A stretch of 39,644 nt of DNA. Origin: DATIXJ01 sp035518715 (GTDB taxonomy: Bacteria > Bacteroidota > Ignavibacteria > UBA10030 > SZUA-254). The position numbers were made by a program, and so were the translations under genes. The notes beneath the pieces are model-generated. The model saw only the letters and a list, made by a program, of their open reading frames with translations, made no database searches and had not been told where the DNA came from. The stretch's first letter is position 1, and each line of letters begins with the position of its first letter. Shown here in pieces: positions 8,111 through 15,457 of this stretch. The stretch covers positions 1 to 39,644 of the forward strand of contig DATIXJ010000050.1 in the NCBI GenBank assembly GCA_035518715.1, given 5' to 3'.

Positions 8111-9193
8111 TTATGCATTATGATGCTCTGCAATCGCGGAGAGTTCGTGTTCCGCCAGTGAATGTTCGGCAACGCTGTCAAGTTTTGTCTCGAACGTAGA
8201 AAGGCGCTTATCCGCCTCATCATATTTTTTGCGTGCATTATCGATATGGCTTCCGAGTACGGAAAACGCTTCACGTACGCGTTCGATATCGCCGCGCAGG
8301 CGTGCAAGCATATCGACGATGTCTTTTGCACGCTCCTCGATTGCCATTCCGCGCAAACCGAGTGCAATCACCTGCAGATATGCGTAGAGAGTATTCGGAG
8401 ATACAGGGATTACTTTTCGGTCGAGGGCGTACTGGTAGAGCGCACCTTCGTTTGACGCAGCATCCTTGATGACGATCTCGTAATAGATGTTTTCCGCAGG
8501 AATGTACATGAGGCCGAACGGATAGGTTCCTTCATCGGGGAGAATATACTTTGTTGCAATCGCATCGATGTGCTTCTTCACATCGCTCTGAAAAGTCTTC
8601 CGGAAGGATTTTTTCTCCTGTTCATTTTCTGCGGTGATCATTTTCCGGAAATTTTCGAGGGGAAACTTAGAATCCACGGGAACCATCCGGTCCGATGTGT
8701 GGATGACCGCATCGACCGCCTGATTGTTACGGAAGCGGTACTGCATCGTGAAGTGGTTTGCCGGAAGAACCTGTTTCAGGAGATCCTCCAGGAGAAATTC
8801 GCCGAGCCCGCCCCGCAGCTTCGGTGCACTGAGCAGTTCTTCCAGCTTCGACATGCTCTGACCAAGCTCTTTCATTTCTTTCGTTGCTTCATTCAGTTCG
8901 CCGAGATTTTTCTGCACGTCACCGATGACGCGCGCGGCAGTATCGAGGCGGTTTCCGACAGAAGCGGATTGTGATTGCACCTGTTGTGTGATGGTCGAAA
9001 GCTGTGTCCCCATCGCTTCGTTCAGGTTTCGGAGATTCTCGCGCATATCGGTACGGAGTGCCTCAACCTGCTGCTGCATGAGAAGCAAAGCGGAGGAATC
9101 TGTTGCGGGAGGGACCTGAGGGCGCATTCGCCACTGAAGAATGATCACAGCGCAGAGAATCAGAATACCTATTACGAGAAGGATCTCCATCAT
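8111..9193 (-). CDS. rmuC: RmuC-family DNA recombination protein
   Basis: A 360-residue RmuC protein. An N-terminal membrane anchor (MMEILLVIGILILCAVIIL) is followed by a coiled-coil region to about residue 120 and then the nuclease-like core with LRGGLGEFLLEDLLKQVLP, the VDAVIH...PVDSKFPLENF segment and EGTYPFGLMYIPAENIYYEI. RmuC limits inversions and repairs short inverted repeats in E. coli; its catalytic core is related to PD-(D/E)XK nucleases (family knowledge). Two adjacent ATGs exist at 9193 and 9190. It probably heads the run that ends at the DUF971 gene. Confidence 0.92.
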   Translation of the reverse strand: MMEILLVIGILILCAVIILQWRMRPQVPPATDSSALLLMQQQVEALRTDMRENLRNLNEAMGTQLSTITQQVQSQSASVGNRLDTAARVIGDVQKNLGELNEATKEMKELGQSMSKLEELLSAPKLRGGLGEFLLEDLLKQVLPANHFTMQYRFRNNQAVDAVIHTSDRMVPVDSKFPLENFRKMITAENEQEKKSFRKTFQSDVKKHIDAIATKYILPDEGTYPFGLMYIPAENIYYEIVIKDAASNEGALYQYALDRKVIPVSPNTLYAYLQVIALGLRGMAIEERAKDIVDMLARLRGDIERVREAFSVLGSHIDNARKKYDEADKRLSTFETKLDSVAEHSLAEHELSAIAEHHNA

Positions 9194-9222
9194 CTTGAAG
9201 GGGCAGGGATAGAATTCAAATT

Positions 9223-9251
9223 AGTCTAAGGAAATTTGCGGACATTCACAA
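9223..9251 (-). promoter_or_regulatory. Putative promoter for rmuC
   Basis: On the minus strand TTGTGA (9251-9246) and TAGACT (9228-9223) are 17 bases apart and about 30 bases before the rmuC start. It lies in the 71-base space after the sulfite-oxidase-fold gene. Moderate match only. Confidence 0.3.
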
Positions 9252-9264
9252 ATGTGCGGAAGCA

Positions 9265-9873
9265 TCATCCAAATCTCTCTTCTTTCCATGGATCAGCCGG
9301 TGTATCATAGCCATTTTGTTCCCAGAAACCGGGGCGGTCGACCGAAATGAATTCGAGGCCGTTAATCCACTTTGCTCCCTTCCACGCATAACGGCGCGGA
9401 GAAAAGACACGCATCGGACCACCGTGCACCCGAGGGAGGGGCTTGTCGTTGAACGTGTGAGCAAGAAGGAAGTCTTCGTTCAGCATCACCTCGAGCGAGT
9501 TATTCGTCGTGTAGCCGCCATAAGCATGCTGCATCACAAATCTCGCCGCGGGTTTCGGCCGGATAACGGCAGAAAGATCCTTGAACAGCACGCCGGTCCA
9601 GCGATCGTCGAACCTGCTCCAGCGCGTGACACAGTGAAAATCCGCCACGAGAGTAGTTTGCGGAAGACGGAGAACTTCATCCCACGTCCAGACGTGTTCC
9701 TTTTCAACTTCACCCCACACGCGAAGTCGCCAGGCATCGAGCGCGATGTCCGGTGTCTCACCATAGGTCAGCACGGGAAATTTCGAAGTCGCAACCTGCC
9801 CCGGGGGTGTGCGTTCCTTACCAAAGGAGTTGAGTCCTTCGACTCTTCGTTTTCGCGGATCGAACAGAGCCAT
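9265..9873 (-). CDS. Cytoplasmic sulfite-oxidase-family molybdopterin oxidoreductase
   Basis: A 202-residue protein with the oxidoreductase molybdopterin-binding domain of the sulfite oxidase/MsrP superfamily. Cys81 in DFHCVTRWS is the expected molybdenum ligand. Further motifs are HAYGGYTTN, HGGPMRVFSPRRYAWKGAKWINGLEF and a C-terminal FWEQNGYDTPADPW. Unlike MsrP (YedY) it has no Tat signal, so it should stay in the cytoplasm; homologues of this short form are usually annotated sulfite oxidase-like. Substrate unknown. It lies 24 bases after the MoaC-MoaB fusion gene, which links it to cofactor supply, and has no visible heme or dimerisation domain. Confidence 0.88.
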   Translation of the reverse strand: MALFDPRKRRVEGLNSFGKERTPPGQVATSKFPVLTYGETPDIALDAWRLRVWGEVEKEHVWTWDEVLRLPQTTLVADFHCVTRWSRFDDRWTGVLFKDLSAVIRPKPAARFVMQHAYGGYTTNNSLEVMLNEDFLLAHTFNDKPLPRVHGGPMRVFSPRRYAWKGAKWINGLEFISVDRPGFWEQNGYDTPADPWKEERFG

Positions 9874-9897
9874 GGAAGGTGTGCGCAGGCAGGAGAA

Positions 9898-10821
9898 CTA
9901 GTGGCGATCGCCCTTCATCATCCGGAACGCGTGGAGGATCGTGGGGAAGAGAGCGTTGAACCCATCTTCGACGGCTGACGGCGAGCCCGGAAGATTTACG
10001 ATAATCGTTGATCCGCGAACGCCGACAACTCCCCGGGAGAGCATCGCAGTGCGGGTTCGATCCTGGCCGAAACTCCGGAACGCTTCTTCGACTCCCTCCA
10101 GCCGACGGTCGATGACTGCCTGTGTGGCTTCCGGCGTGATATCGCGCGGACCGAGGCCTGTTCCCCCGGAAGTGATGATAAGGTCAATTTCCCCGCTGTC
10201 GGAAAATTTCCGGAGTTCAGTTTGCAGGGCAGGCCCGTCGTCCGGCATAATCTTGAATTGCGGCACCTGAATATGAAAATCCTGGAGCCGCTGGAGGATG
10301 AGTTTGCCTGAACGATCCTCCGACATTCCCTTGCTGACCGAGTCGCTCAGTACGATGACGGCAGCTTTCAGACCAGCACCGGGTCCCTGAACCGAAGATT
10401 TTCCCCCCTTCTTTTCCACCAGCCGGACAGAGACGATTTCCATGGTATCGTCGATTGCTTTCAGCATGTCGTACAGTGTCACCACTGCGGTCGCGGCGGC
10501 AACGATTGCCTCCATCTCCACGCCGGTATTCCAGACGGCCTTCACATCCGAAACGGCAACGATCTGATCAGGCCGAAGCTCGAGCTCAACCCCAGCATAC
10601 GTCAGAGGAATCGGATGACAGTAGGGAATAAGCGTACTGGTCTGCTTTGCTGACTGGATTGCCGCGACTTTTGCAACGCTGAGCGGATCGGCTTTGGGGG
10701 TTGTTCCGGCGCGGATTGCCTCAATAGTGCCCGGGGAAACCTTCAATATTGCAGAGGCCCGTGCAGATCGCAGGGAATTCGCTTTTGAGGACGTATCCCG
10801 TGTTTCGAATTTTGGATTCAT
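9898..10821 (-). CDS. moaCB: Bifunctional MoaC-MoaB/MogA molybdenum cofactor protein
   Basis: About 307 residues carrying two domains. Residues 1 to about 140 are MoaC (cyclic pyranopterin monophosphate synthase): TPKADPLSVAK, TLIPYCHPIPL, NTGVEMEAIVAA and TLYDMLKAIDDTMEI. Residues from about 150 on are MoaB/MogA (molybdopterin adenylyltransferase): VIVLSDSVSKG, LIITSGGTGLGPRDITPEA and the C-terminal NLPGSPSAVEDGF. The usual MoaC KGD reads KAD here. The ATG at 10821 is preferred; a GTG at 10845 would add eight residues, and neither has a good ribosome-binding site. The protein would act before and after molybdopterin synthase (MoaD/MoaE, encoded about 4-5 kb away). Confidence 0.93.
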   Translation of the reverse strand: MNPKFETRDTSSKANSLRSARASAILKVSPGTIEAIRAGTTPKADPLSVAKVAAIQSAKQTSTLIPYCHPIPLTYAGVELELRPDQIVAVSDVKAVWNTGVEMEAIVAAATAVVTLYDMLKAIDDTMEIVSVRLVEKKGGKSSVQGPGAGLKAAVIVLSDSVSKGMSEDRSGKLILQRLQDFHIQVPQFKIMPDDGPALQTELRKFSDSGEIDLIITSGGTGLGPRDITPEATQAVIDRRLEGVEEAFRSFGQDRTRTAMLSRGVVGVRGSTIIVNLPGSPSAVEDGFNALFPTILHAFRMMKGDRH

Positions 10822-10849
10822 CGCGGATACAAGGTACGATGGCACGGTG

Positions 10850-10895
10850 GAAAAATCAAATAGAAAAGGTGGAGCACCATGCGATACTCCACCTT
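10850..10895 (-). terminator. Rho-independent terminator after the small secreted protein gene
   Basis: A perfect nine-base inverted repeat (AAGGTGGAG / CTCCACCTT, 10866-10874 and 10887-10895) with a 12-base loop. On the minus strand the second arm runs into TTTTCTATTTGATTTTT. It is placed to end the transcript of the gene at 10922-11245 before the MoaC-MoaB gene. Confidence 0.7.
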
Positions 10896-10921
10896 GTCGA
10901 TTTGGTCGAGATGAGACCGGT

Positions 10922-11245
10922 TCAGCCGGCAGTCTTATTGTTATGTTTCAGGCGATGGATCCTGCGGCTTTCGCGATTGAGCTGACGGTTCAGACTGCGG
11001 CGCTCGGCTTTGGTCACTTTTCCGTCGGACTTTGCGGAGAGCTCATGGGCTTTGATTCTGCCTTCCTGTCGTTCGAGGCGTCGGGTTTCCGCGGGAGTAA
11101 GCTGACCGCTTTTGACACCCGCTGCGATGCGTGCCTGCTGATTTCGTTCACGCTGATTGACGACGGGGGTTTTATCCTGAGCGGAAGCGATTCCGACGAA
11201 CATACAGACGAGAAATGCCAGAGCGAGGAACGATGAGAGTTTCAT
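10922..11245 (-). CDS. Small secreted basic protein
   Basis: A 107-residue protein with a signal peptide (cleavage likely after residue 22, GIASA/QDK). The mature part is rich in Arg, Lys, Gln and Asn and contains a helical segment typical of small envelope proteins, with GVKSGQLTPAETRRLERQ followed by ELSAKSDGKVTKAERRSLNR. The latter, SDGKVTKAER, resembles an EF-hand-like loop, so metal binding is possible but unproven. AGGAGA nine bases upstream supports the start. It has its own terminator and an unusual inverted repeat in the leader, and it interrupts the molybdenum cofactor genes. No specific function assigned. Confidence 0.75.
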   Translation of the reverse strand: MKLSSFLALAFLVCMFVGIASAQDKTPVVNQRERNQQARIAAGVKSGQLTPAETRRLERQEGRIKAHELSAKSDGKVTKAERRSLNRQLNRESRRIHRLKHNNKTAG

Positions 11246-11272
11246 AACCGGTCTCCTTTTGTGATGATGTTT

Positions 11273-11316
11273 GATAGTGTTCCACCTGCTTTACCTATGA
11301 GACTGCGAACACTATC
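11273..11316. repeat. Perfect 10-base inverted repeat in leader/promoter region
   Basis: GATAGTGTTC (11273-11282) and GAACACTATC (11307-11316) are perfect inverted copies separated by 24 bases, lying 28-71 bases before the start of the small secreted protein gene. It has no T-run, so it is not a normal terminator; an operator for a dimeric regulator or a leader structure are both possible. Confidence 0.55.
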
Positions 11317-11385
11317 CCTCCGTTTAAAGAGTGCGGTTAAGAATCGTTAATTCTCGGTGTGTTTTCCAGCGGTATGTGATTGACA

Positions 11386-12432
11386 TCACCCGCCGATCTG
11401 ACTCATCGTCCGATCGGGGCGGACGAACCCGGGACGATTGATAAGATGCCCTTCCTCTTTTTCGCGGACCGCGGCGATGAGAAGTTCTTTGATCCTGTCG
11501 TCGGTCGCTCCAGACCGCAACAGCGATTTCAAATTCGTTTCGTGAAGACTGAACAAGCAGGTACGTAGTTTGCCATCGGATGTGATGCGCACTCTGTCAC
11601 ACGACGAACAAAACGGTTCGGTCACGGAACTGATGAATCCGACTTCTCCCTTTCCGTCGTCAAATTTGTACCGGTCCGCCGGTTGTTTTCCATGATATTC
11701 GATCGGGACAAGCGGGTGACCCATCCGGTTGATCCGTTCGATGATCTCATGCGACGGAACAATTTTTTCCATAGACCAGCCGTCGTTCGCGCCGATCGGC
11801 ATGAATTCGATAAACCTGACGATCCGGGAATTTGTGCGGGCCATTTCGGCAAACTGTTCGATCTCATTGTCGTTCATTCCCCGGATAACGACCATATTGA
11901 TCTTGACCGGGGCGAGCCCGGCTTCTTCCGCCGCGCGGATACCTCCCATCACCTTTCCGAAATAATCCCGCCTGACCATCGCGGCGAACTTTACGGGATC
12001 CAGGGAATCCAGGCTTACCGTAATGCGCGACAGCCCGGCGCGTTTGAGTGCCATGGCATGTTCGGCAAGGAAGAACCCGTTCGTCGTCATCGCAATATCG
12101 TCAATGCCGGGAATGCCGGTGAGCATTTCAACAAGCGTGGCAACATCGTTGCGCATCAGCGGTTCTCCGCCGGTCAGCCGGAGTCTTGTCACACCGAGAT
12201 CCGAGAAAATCCCGGCAAGGCGCGTGATCTCCTCGTAAGAAAGGAGCTCCCGTTTGTTCAGCCACGTCATCCCTTCCTCGGGCATGCAGTACCGGCATCG
12301 GAAATTACACCGGTCTGTAACCGAGATGCGGAGGTTGACGATCGTCCGACCGAAGAGATCGGTGAGATGTGAAGAAGGCATTACCGACAAATCTCTTTCA
12401 TGATCATCAGTAATATACACATATTCGCTCAT
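11386..12432 (-). CDS. moaA: GTP 3',8-cyclase (molybdenum cofactor biosynthesis)
   Basis: About 348 residues. MoaA is the radical SAM enzyme that converts GTP to 3',8-cyclo-GTP, the first step of molybdenum cofactor synthesis. The SAM cluster motif is CNFRCRYC; LRLTGGEPLMR follows, and a second 4Fe-4S site is formed by FCSSCDRVR and a further Cys in LRTCLFS. The protein ends in the characteristic Gly-Gly (MSQIGG), needed for activity in this family. The ATG at 12432 is chosen; the frame stays open upstream to 12567 but that part lies over a hairpin and the next gene. An internal ATG at 12381 would remove 17 residues that are not typical of MoaA. Confidence 0.95.
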   Translation of the reverse strand: MSEYVYITDDHERDLSVMPSSHLTDLFGRTIVNLRISVTDRCNFRCRYCMPEEGMTWLNKRELLSYEEITRLAGIFSDLGVTRLRLTGGEPLMRNDVATLVEMLTGIPGIDDIAMTTNGFFLAEHAMALKRAGLSRITVSLDSLDPVKFAAMVRRDYFGKVMGGIRAAEEAGLAPVKINMVVIRGMNDNEIEQFAEMARTNSRIVRFIEFMPIGANDGWSMEKIVPSHEIIERINRMGHPLVPIEYHGKQPADRYKFDDGKGEVGFISSVTEPFCSSCDRVRITSDGKLRTCLFSLHETNLKSLLRSGATDDRIKELLIAAVREKEEGHLINRPGFVRPDRTMSQIGG

Positions 12433-12458
12433 GAGACTCAAGCCGGCGGGTGGGATAA

Positions 12459-12488
12459 AACATACTGAAGGAAGTGATAGTATGGCAA
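12459..12488 (-). promoter_or_regulatory. Putative promoter for moaA
   Basis: On the minus strand TTGCCA (12488-12483) and TATGTT (12464-12459) are separated by 18 bases, and the second element continues TTTTA-like, matching a TAnnTTT pattern. It lies between the hairpin after the cytochrome b gene and the moaA start. Confidence 0.35.
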
Positions 12489-12520
12489 AGCCCGGTAATC
12501 GGAGGCTGTTAACCGGGCTT
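12488..12520 (-). terminator. Hairpin at the end of the cytochrome b gene, possible terminator
   Basis: Nine-base perfect stem AAGCCCGGT / ACCGGGCTT (12488-12496 and 12512-12520), with the TAA stop of the cytochrome b gene just inside it. On the minus strand only a short T tract (TTTG) follows, so termination may be weak; on the plus strand CTTTTTC follows but no plus-strand gene ends here. Confidence 0.45.
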
Positions 12521-13135
12521 CTTTTTCCAGCCCGTAAACATCGACAGGAAGTTGTGCCAGCCGGCAATCACCACCATAACGATATGGCCGAAGAAGAAGA
12601 GCACCAGAGCCGCCATGAACAGGAAATGCCATCCCCGGGCGTAATCATAGCCTCCAAGCATTCTCGTGAGGAACCCCCACTGAACCGGCCAGTAGATCGC
12701 AACGCCTGACAGCATCGCGCCGAAAGCGACAAGAGGTATCAGCGTATAGGCAAGCTTCTGGAGAGCGTTGTATTTTTCCTGCGGTGGATGTTCTTTTCTG
12801 ACGCGGAGATAATAGAGTATCATCGGGAAAATGCCGCGGATATCCGAACCGCGAAACAGTGTCGTCTTCCGTCCATGATGAGAAATGACATTGTAGAGGA
12901 AGTAGAAGCTCCCGTTGAGCACGAAAACCCACATTGCAAAGAAGTGCAATTGGCGAGCACCCGCAAGCCAGCCACCCATTGTAAGATACTCCGGAAAAGC
13001 AAAACTGAATAGCGGCGATGCATTATAAATGCGTAGTCCACTAAACACCATGAGACCGAGCGCCAGAAAATTGATCCAGTGGGTCAGTCGAATTACAAAC
13101 GGGTGCTGAAATTCTTTTTGGGTCCCGGCGGTCAT
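12509..13135 (-). CDS. Membrane cytochrome b (b561/thiosulfate reductase-type) subunit
   Basis: A 208-residue integral membrane protein of the cytochrome b561/hydrogenase cytochrome b type, with at least four hydrophobic segments. Candidate heme ligands are His19 (RLTHWINF), His64 (RQLHFFAMW), His170 (ARGWHFLF) and His184 (FFGHIVMVV), the number needed for two b hemes. The ATG at 13135 overlaps the TGA of the small lipoprotein gene (ATGA); the longer open frame upstream (to 13372) is an artefact over that gene. It is likely the quinone-side partner for the molybdopterin oxidoreductase two genes upstream, as YedZ/MsrQ is for MsrP, although it is not an obvious YedZ sequence. Confidence 0.85.
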   Translation of the reverse strand: MTAGTQKEFQHPFVIRLTHWINFLALGLMVFSGLRIYNASPLFSFAFPEYLTMGGWLAGARQLHFFAMWVFVLNGSFYFLYNVISHHGRKTTLFRGSDIRGIFPMILYYLRVRKEHPPQEKYNALQKLAYTLIPLVAFGAMLSGVAIYWPVQWGFLTRMLGGYDYARGWHFLFMAALVLFFFGHIVMVVIAGWHNFLSMFTGWKKKPG

Positions 13136-13350
13136 AATCCTGCATCGGGCTTGCAATAGGGGCAAGGATGGAGCTTTAGTTCGTGCGCACGCTCGCGCGT
13201 AATCCGGACGGTATTTGCCATGAACACTTTTGCACACCGGTCGGTATGATATGATTGCGTCTTCAGAATTGCTACCACCCGGTCTCCCCCGCCACCGCAT
13301 CCGGCGAGAAAGACGATCAGCAGAAGAAGTATGGTCCGTCGCATGCGCAT
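13132..13350 (-). CDS. Small Cys-containing lipoprotein in Moco oxidoreductase module
   Basis: A 72-residue protein with a lipoprotein signal (LIVFLAGC, Cys18). The mature part has SYHTDRCAK and a C-terminal HPCPYCKPD, that is a His/Cys pair followed about 24 residues later by CxxC. This spacing resembles the small metal-binding domain seen in Ada-like and nuclease-associated tails (YH...C...PCxxC.P). Zinc, heme or redox disulfide chemistry are all possible; no CxxCH heme c motif is present. It starts three bases after the oxidoreductase stop and overlaps the cytochrome b start, so the three are almost certainly one unit. Confidence 0.75.
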   Translation of the reverse strand: MRMRRTILLLLIVFLAGCGGGGDRVVAILKTQSYHTDRCAKVFMANTVRITRERAHELKLHPCPYCKPDAGL

Positions 13351-13353
13351 TTC

Positions 13354-14070
13354 TCAGAGCCCTGCGAACCAATCATAACCCTGATCTTCCCAGTACCCGC
13401 CGGGCTTTTCGTTCGTTACCTCGATTGCAGAAATCCACTTCGCGCTTTTGTAGCCAAGTTTCGTCGGCATCACTATGCGTATCGGCGCTCCATGCTCGAG
13501 TGTGAGGGGTTTGCCGTAGGCCTCGTAGCAGAGCAGTGTTTGGGGATGAAGGGCGCTGGCCATGTCGTAGGATGTATAATAGTCGTCGCCGCATTCGACA
13601 CGGAGATATTTTGCGCTCAGATCGGCGCCCACCATTTTCAGGAATTCTGATAGCGGTGTACCTCGCCATTGCGGAATCATACTCCATCCTTCGACACAGC
13701 AGTGGCGTGTGTTCATCCTTTTCGGCGGCAATGACCGGATTTGGTCGAGTGTGTATGCTGCGGGAGAGTAGACGATCCCGGTAACGCTCAGTTTCCAATT
13801 CGGGATATCGATGTCGGGCTCGTCGGTATCGTAATCATTGACGCGGAATCCGGATTCCGGAGTCGCATCGGCATCGCTGTATTCGGGGGCAAGCTTTGAA
13901 GGACTGAACATCTTCTCCTGAATCCAGTCGTTCACCGACTGGAACGAACGGAGGAAGTCTCCCGCTTTCCCGCTCGGCGAAATATCGCATCCTGCAAGGA
14001 ACAGGAACGGCGCTGCCTGCAAGAGCCGCCGCCGGACAGAAGAGAATGGTCGGTTGGAAGACCTGGACAT
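13354..14070 (-). CDS. Exported molybdopterin oxidoreductase (sulfite oxidase/MsrP family), Tat-type lipoprotein
   Basis: A 238-residue protein with an export signal containing SVRRRLLQAA (twin-arginine-like, residues 11-20) ending in FLAGC, so Cys28 may be lipidated. The molybdopterin domain follows from about residue 85. The molybdenum ligand is Cys125 in HCCVEGWS, the classic sulfite oxidase family motif; HGAPIRIVMPTKLGYKSAKWISAIEV and a C-terminal YWEDQGYDW are further family features. Proteins of this kind (YedY/MsrP, SorA) reduce or oxidise sulfur compounds in the periplasm; the exact substrate is unknown. A TTG at 14073 is in frame one codon upstream. Cotranscribed with a small lipoprotein and cytochrome b. 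Confidence 0.9.
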   Translation of the reverse strand: MSRSSNRPFSSVRRRLLQAAPFLFLAGCDISPSGKAGDFLRSFQSVNDWIQEKMFSPSKLAPEYSDADATPESGFRVNDYDTDEPDIDIPNWKLSVTGIVYSPAAYTLDQIRSLPPKRMNTRHCCVEGWSMIPQWRGTPLSEFLKMVGADLSAKYLRVECGDDYYTSYDMASALHPQTLLCYEAYGKPLTLEHGAPIRIVMPTKLGYKSAKWISAIEVTNEKPGGYWEDQGYDWFAGL

Positions 14071-14097
14071 CAACCTGCTGATGAAAGTCGTGAATAC

Positions 14098-14131
14098 AAA
14101 AAAGAAAGCGACAAAGTATCTGTCGCTTTCT
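14098..14131 (-). terminator. Strong rho-independent terminator after Met/Lys-rich protein gene
   Basis: Perfect 11-base stem AGAAAGCGACA / TGTCGCTTTCT (14103-14113 and 14121-14131) with a seven-base loop, followed on the minus strand by six T. It ends the 14166-14618 gene and insulates it from the downstream oxidoreductase module. Confidence 0.85.
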
Positions 14132-14165
14132 CTTCTAAGCTCGTGATTTAGGGGTAAAGGACGAC

Positions 14166-14618
14166 TTACATGTTGTCCTTCTTGTCACCCGGCGCGGCTT
14201 CTTTTTCCTTCTCCTCGCCTTTCTTTTCCAATTTCTTTCCCTTCTTCTCCATCTTCTTGCCGGCCTTTTCCTTCATCTCTCCGGTCTTCTTCATCATCTT
14301 GCCGTGGGCTGCTTTCATCTCGCCCTTGTTCTCCATCTTTTCACCGGCTTTTTCCATTCCCTCTTTGCCGGTTGCCTCGCCCTTCTTCTCCATGGCTTCG
14401 CCGGTCTTCTCCATCTTCGTGCCCTTCTTCATCTTCATCTTACCGGCTTTTGCTTTTGCTTCTCCCTTCATTTCCATCTTGCCGCCCTTCATCTCCATCT
14501 TCTCACCCTTCATTTCCATTTTCTCGCCCTTTGCCGCAGTGGAATCCTGGGCATGGAGACGTGTCTGGGCACCGAAGAACGCGATGACAATACCAACCAT
14601 CAACAAGAGTCTCTTCAT
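14166..14618 (-). CDS. Secreted Met/Lys/Glu-rich low-complexity repeat protein
   Basis: A 150-residue protein with a signal peptide (cleavage near LHA/QDS, residue 23). The mature part is made of imperfect short repeats of the form KGEKMEM, KAGKMKM and KKGEKMEN, containing almost only Lys, Glu, Met, Gly and Ala. There is no Cys or aromatic residue in the repeat part, and the pattern would favour a highly charged, elongated or disordered chain. Met-rich repeats can bind copper(I) or be an oxidation sink, but this is only a possibility. CAGGAG precedes the ATG at 14618; the open frame to 14708 is not needed. It has its own promoter-like site and a strong terminator. Function unknown. Confidence 0.8.
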   Translation of the reverse strand: MKRLLLMVGIVIAFFGAQTRLHAQDSTAAKGEKMEMKGEKMEMKGGKMEMKGEAKAKAGKMKMKKGTKMEKTGEAMEKKGEATGKEGMEKAGEKMENKGEMKAAHGKMMKKTGEMKEKAGKKMEKKGKKLEKKGEEKEKEAAPGDKKDNM

Positions 14619-14679
14619 GATTCGCTCCTGAATGTTAAACGAAATTGTTGATTGCGCCTGCTTTGATTTATACGGGACT

Positions 14680-14708
14680 AATGTATGTATCTGTTTCACG
14701 AAAAGCAA
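14680..14708 (-). promoter_or_regulatory. Putative promoter for the Met/Lys-rich protein gene
   Basis: On the minus strand TTGCTT (14708-14703) and TACATT (14685-14680) are exactly 17 bases apart, giving a leader of about 55 bases. The downstream element has the same TACATT as a second candidate at 36529-36557. Confidence 0.4.
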
Positions 14709-14788
14709 CCAAACCGGAATTATATTTTGTTAATTGGCAGGATGGCCGTTCCGCCGCGAGAGGTCTTGTTTTCCTTGAAGTTATGATT

Positions 14789-15205
14789 TCAGACCGTCGT
14801 ACTCTTCCCCACCCACGACTCGCTGTCGGTAAAGCGTTCCTTTTTCCAGATCGGGACGGTCGTTTTTACCGTGTCGATGATGTACCGGCATGCTTCGAAT
14901 GCCTCACGACGGTGTGCTGCAGAAACGGCAATCGCAATGCTCGCCTCACCTACATCCACAGCACCAATCCGATGAACGATAGAAATGCGTATCACCTCCC
15001 AAATTCTTCGGGCGTTCGCTGCAATGGACTCCATTTCCCTGAGCGCCATCGGCTCGTATGCTTCATATTCCAGAGAGAGCACCTTTTTCCCTTCTGCGTT
15101 GTTGCGTGTCGTTCCAACGAAGATATCGATACCGCCCGCGGTCGGATCGACGATGCTTTCATATACCTTAAACAAATCGATGGGCTTCCGAACAATCTCG
15201 ATCAT
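14789..15205 (-). CDS. moaE: Molybdopterin synthase catalytic subunit
   Basis: A 138-residue MoaE, which with MoaD-thiocarboxylate converts cyclic pyranopterin monophosphate to molybdopterin. Family features are GGIDIFVGTTRN near the N-terminus, LEYEAYEPMA, VHRIGAVDVGEASI, the AHRREAFEACRYIID helix and the catalytic lysine region VPIWKKE. It starts six bases after the moaD stop and is the last gene of the long purine/molybdenum operon. No clear terminator follows in the 80 bases before the next promoter. Confidence 0.96.
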   Translation of the reverse strand: MIEIVRKPIDLFKVYESIVDPTAGGIDIFVGTTRNNAEGKKVLSLEYEAYEPMALREMESIAANARRIWEVIRISIVHRIGAVDVGEASIAIAVSAAHRREAFEACRYIIDTVKTTVPIWKKERFTDSESWVGKSTTV

Positions 15206-15211
15206 CCTGCC

Positions 15212-15457
15212 TCACCCTCCGCTCACCGGTGGCAGACAGGCAATCTCGTCATCCGGTTGAAGCTCAACACTCCGCCCTGCATATTCCTTATTCACCGCGA
15301 TCTTCATTGATTGATCAATCTGCCGGAGTGCCGGGAATTTTCGGATAAGAATATCGATGGCCGTCTCAACGGTCGCGGCATTTTCCAGCTCCAGAGAATA
15401 TTCACGTGTACCCGTGAGATCATGGGCAATCGCAAAAAACAGGACGCGAACGATCAT
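15212..15457 (-). CDS. moaD: Molybdopterin synthase sulfur carrier subunit
   Basis: An 81-residue ubiquitin-fold protein ending in PPVSGG, the Gly-Gly tail that is adenylated and thiocarboxylated to carry sulfur for molybdopterin. The C-terminal DEIACLPPVSGG segment is typical of MoaD. The start overlaps the moeA stop (ATGA) and moaE follows after six bases. The activating enzyme MoeB/ThiF-type is not encoded in this window. Confidence 0.94.
   Translation of the reverse strand: MIVRVLFFAIAHDLTGTREYSLELENAATVETAIDILIRKFPALRQIDQSMKIAVNKEYAGRSVELQPDDEIACLPPVSGG

Noticed and set aside
14170..14631. Plus-strand Phe/Ser/Pro-rich repeat frame
   Set aside because: Mirror image of the Lys/Met/Glu codons of the real minus-strand gene, which has a signal peptide, ribosome-binding site, promoter and terminator.
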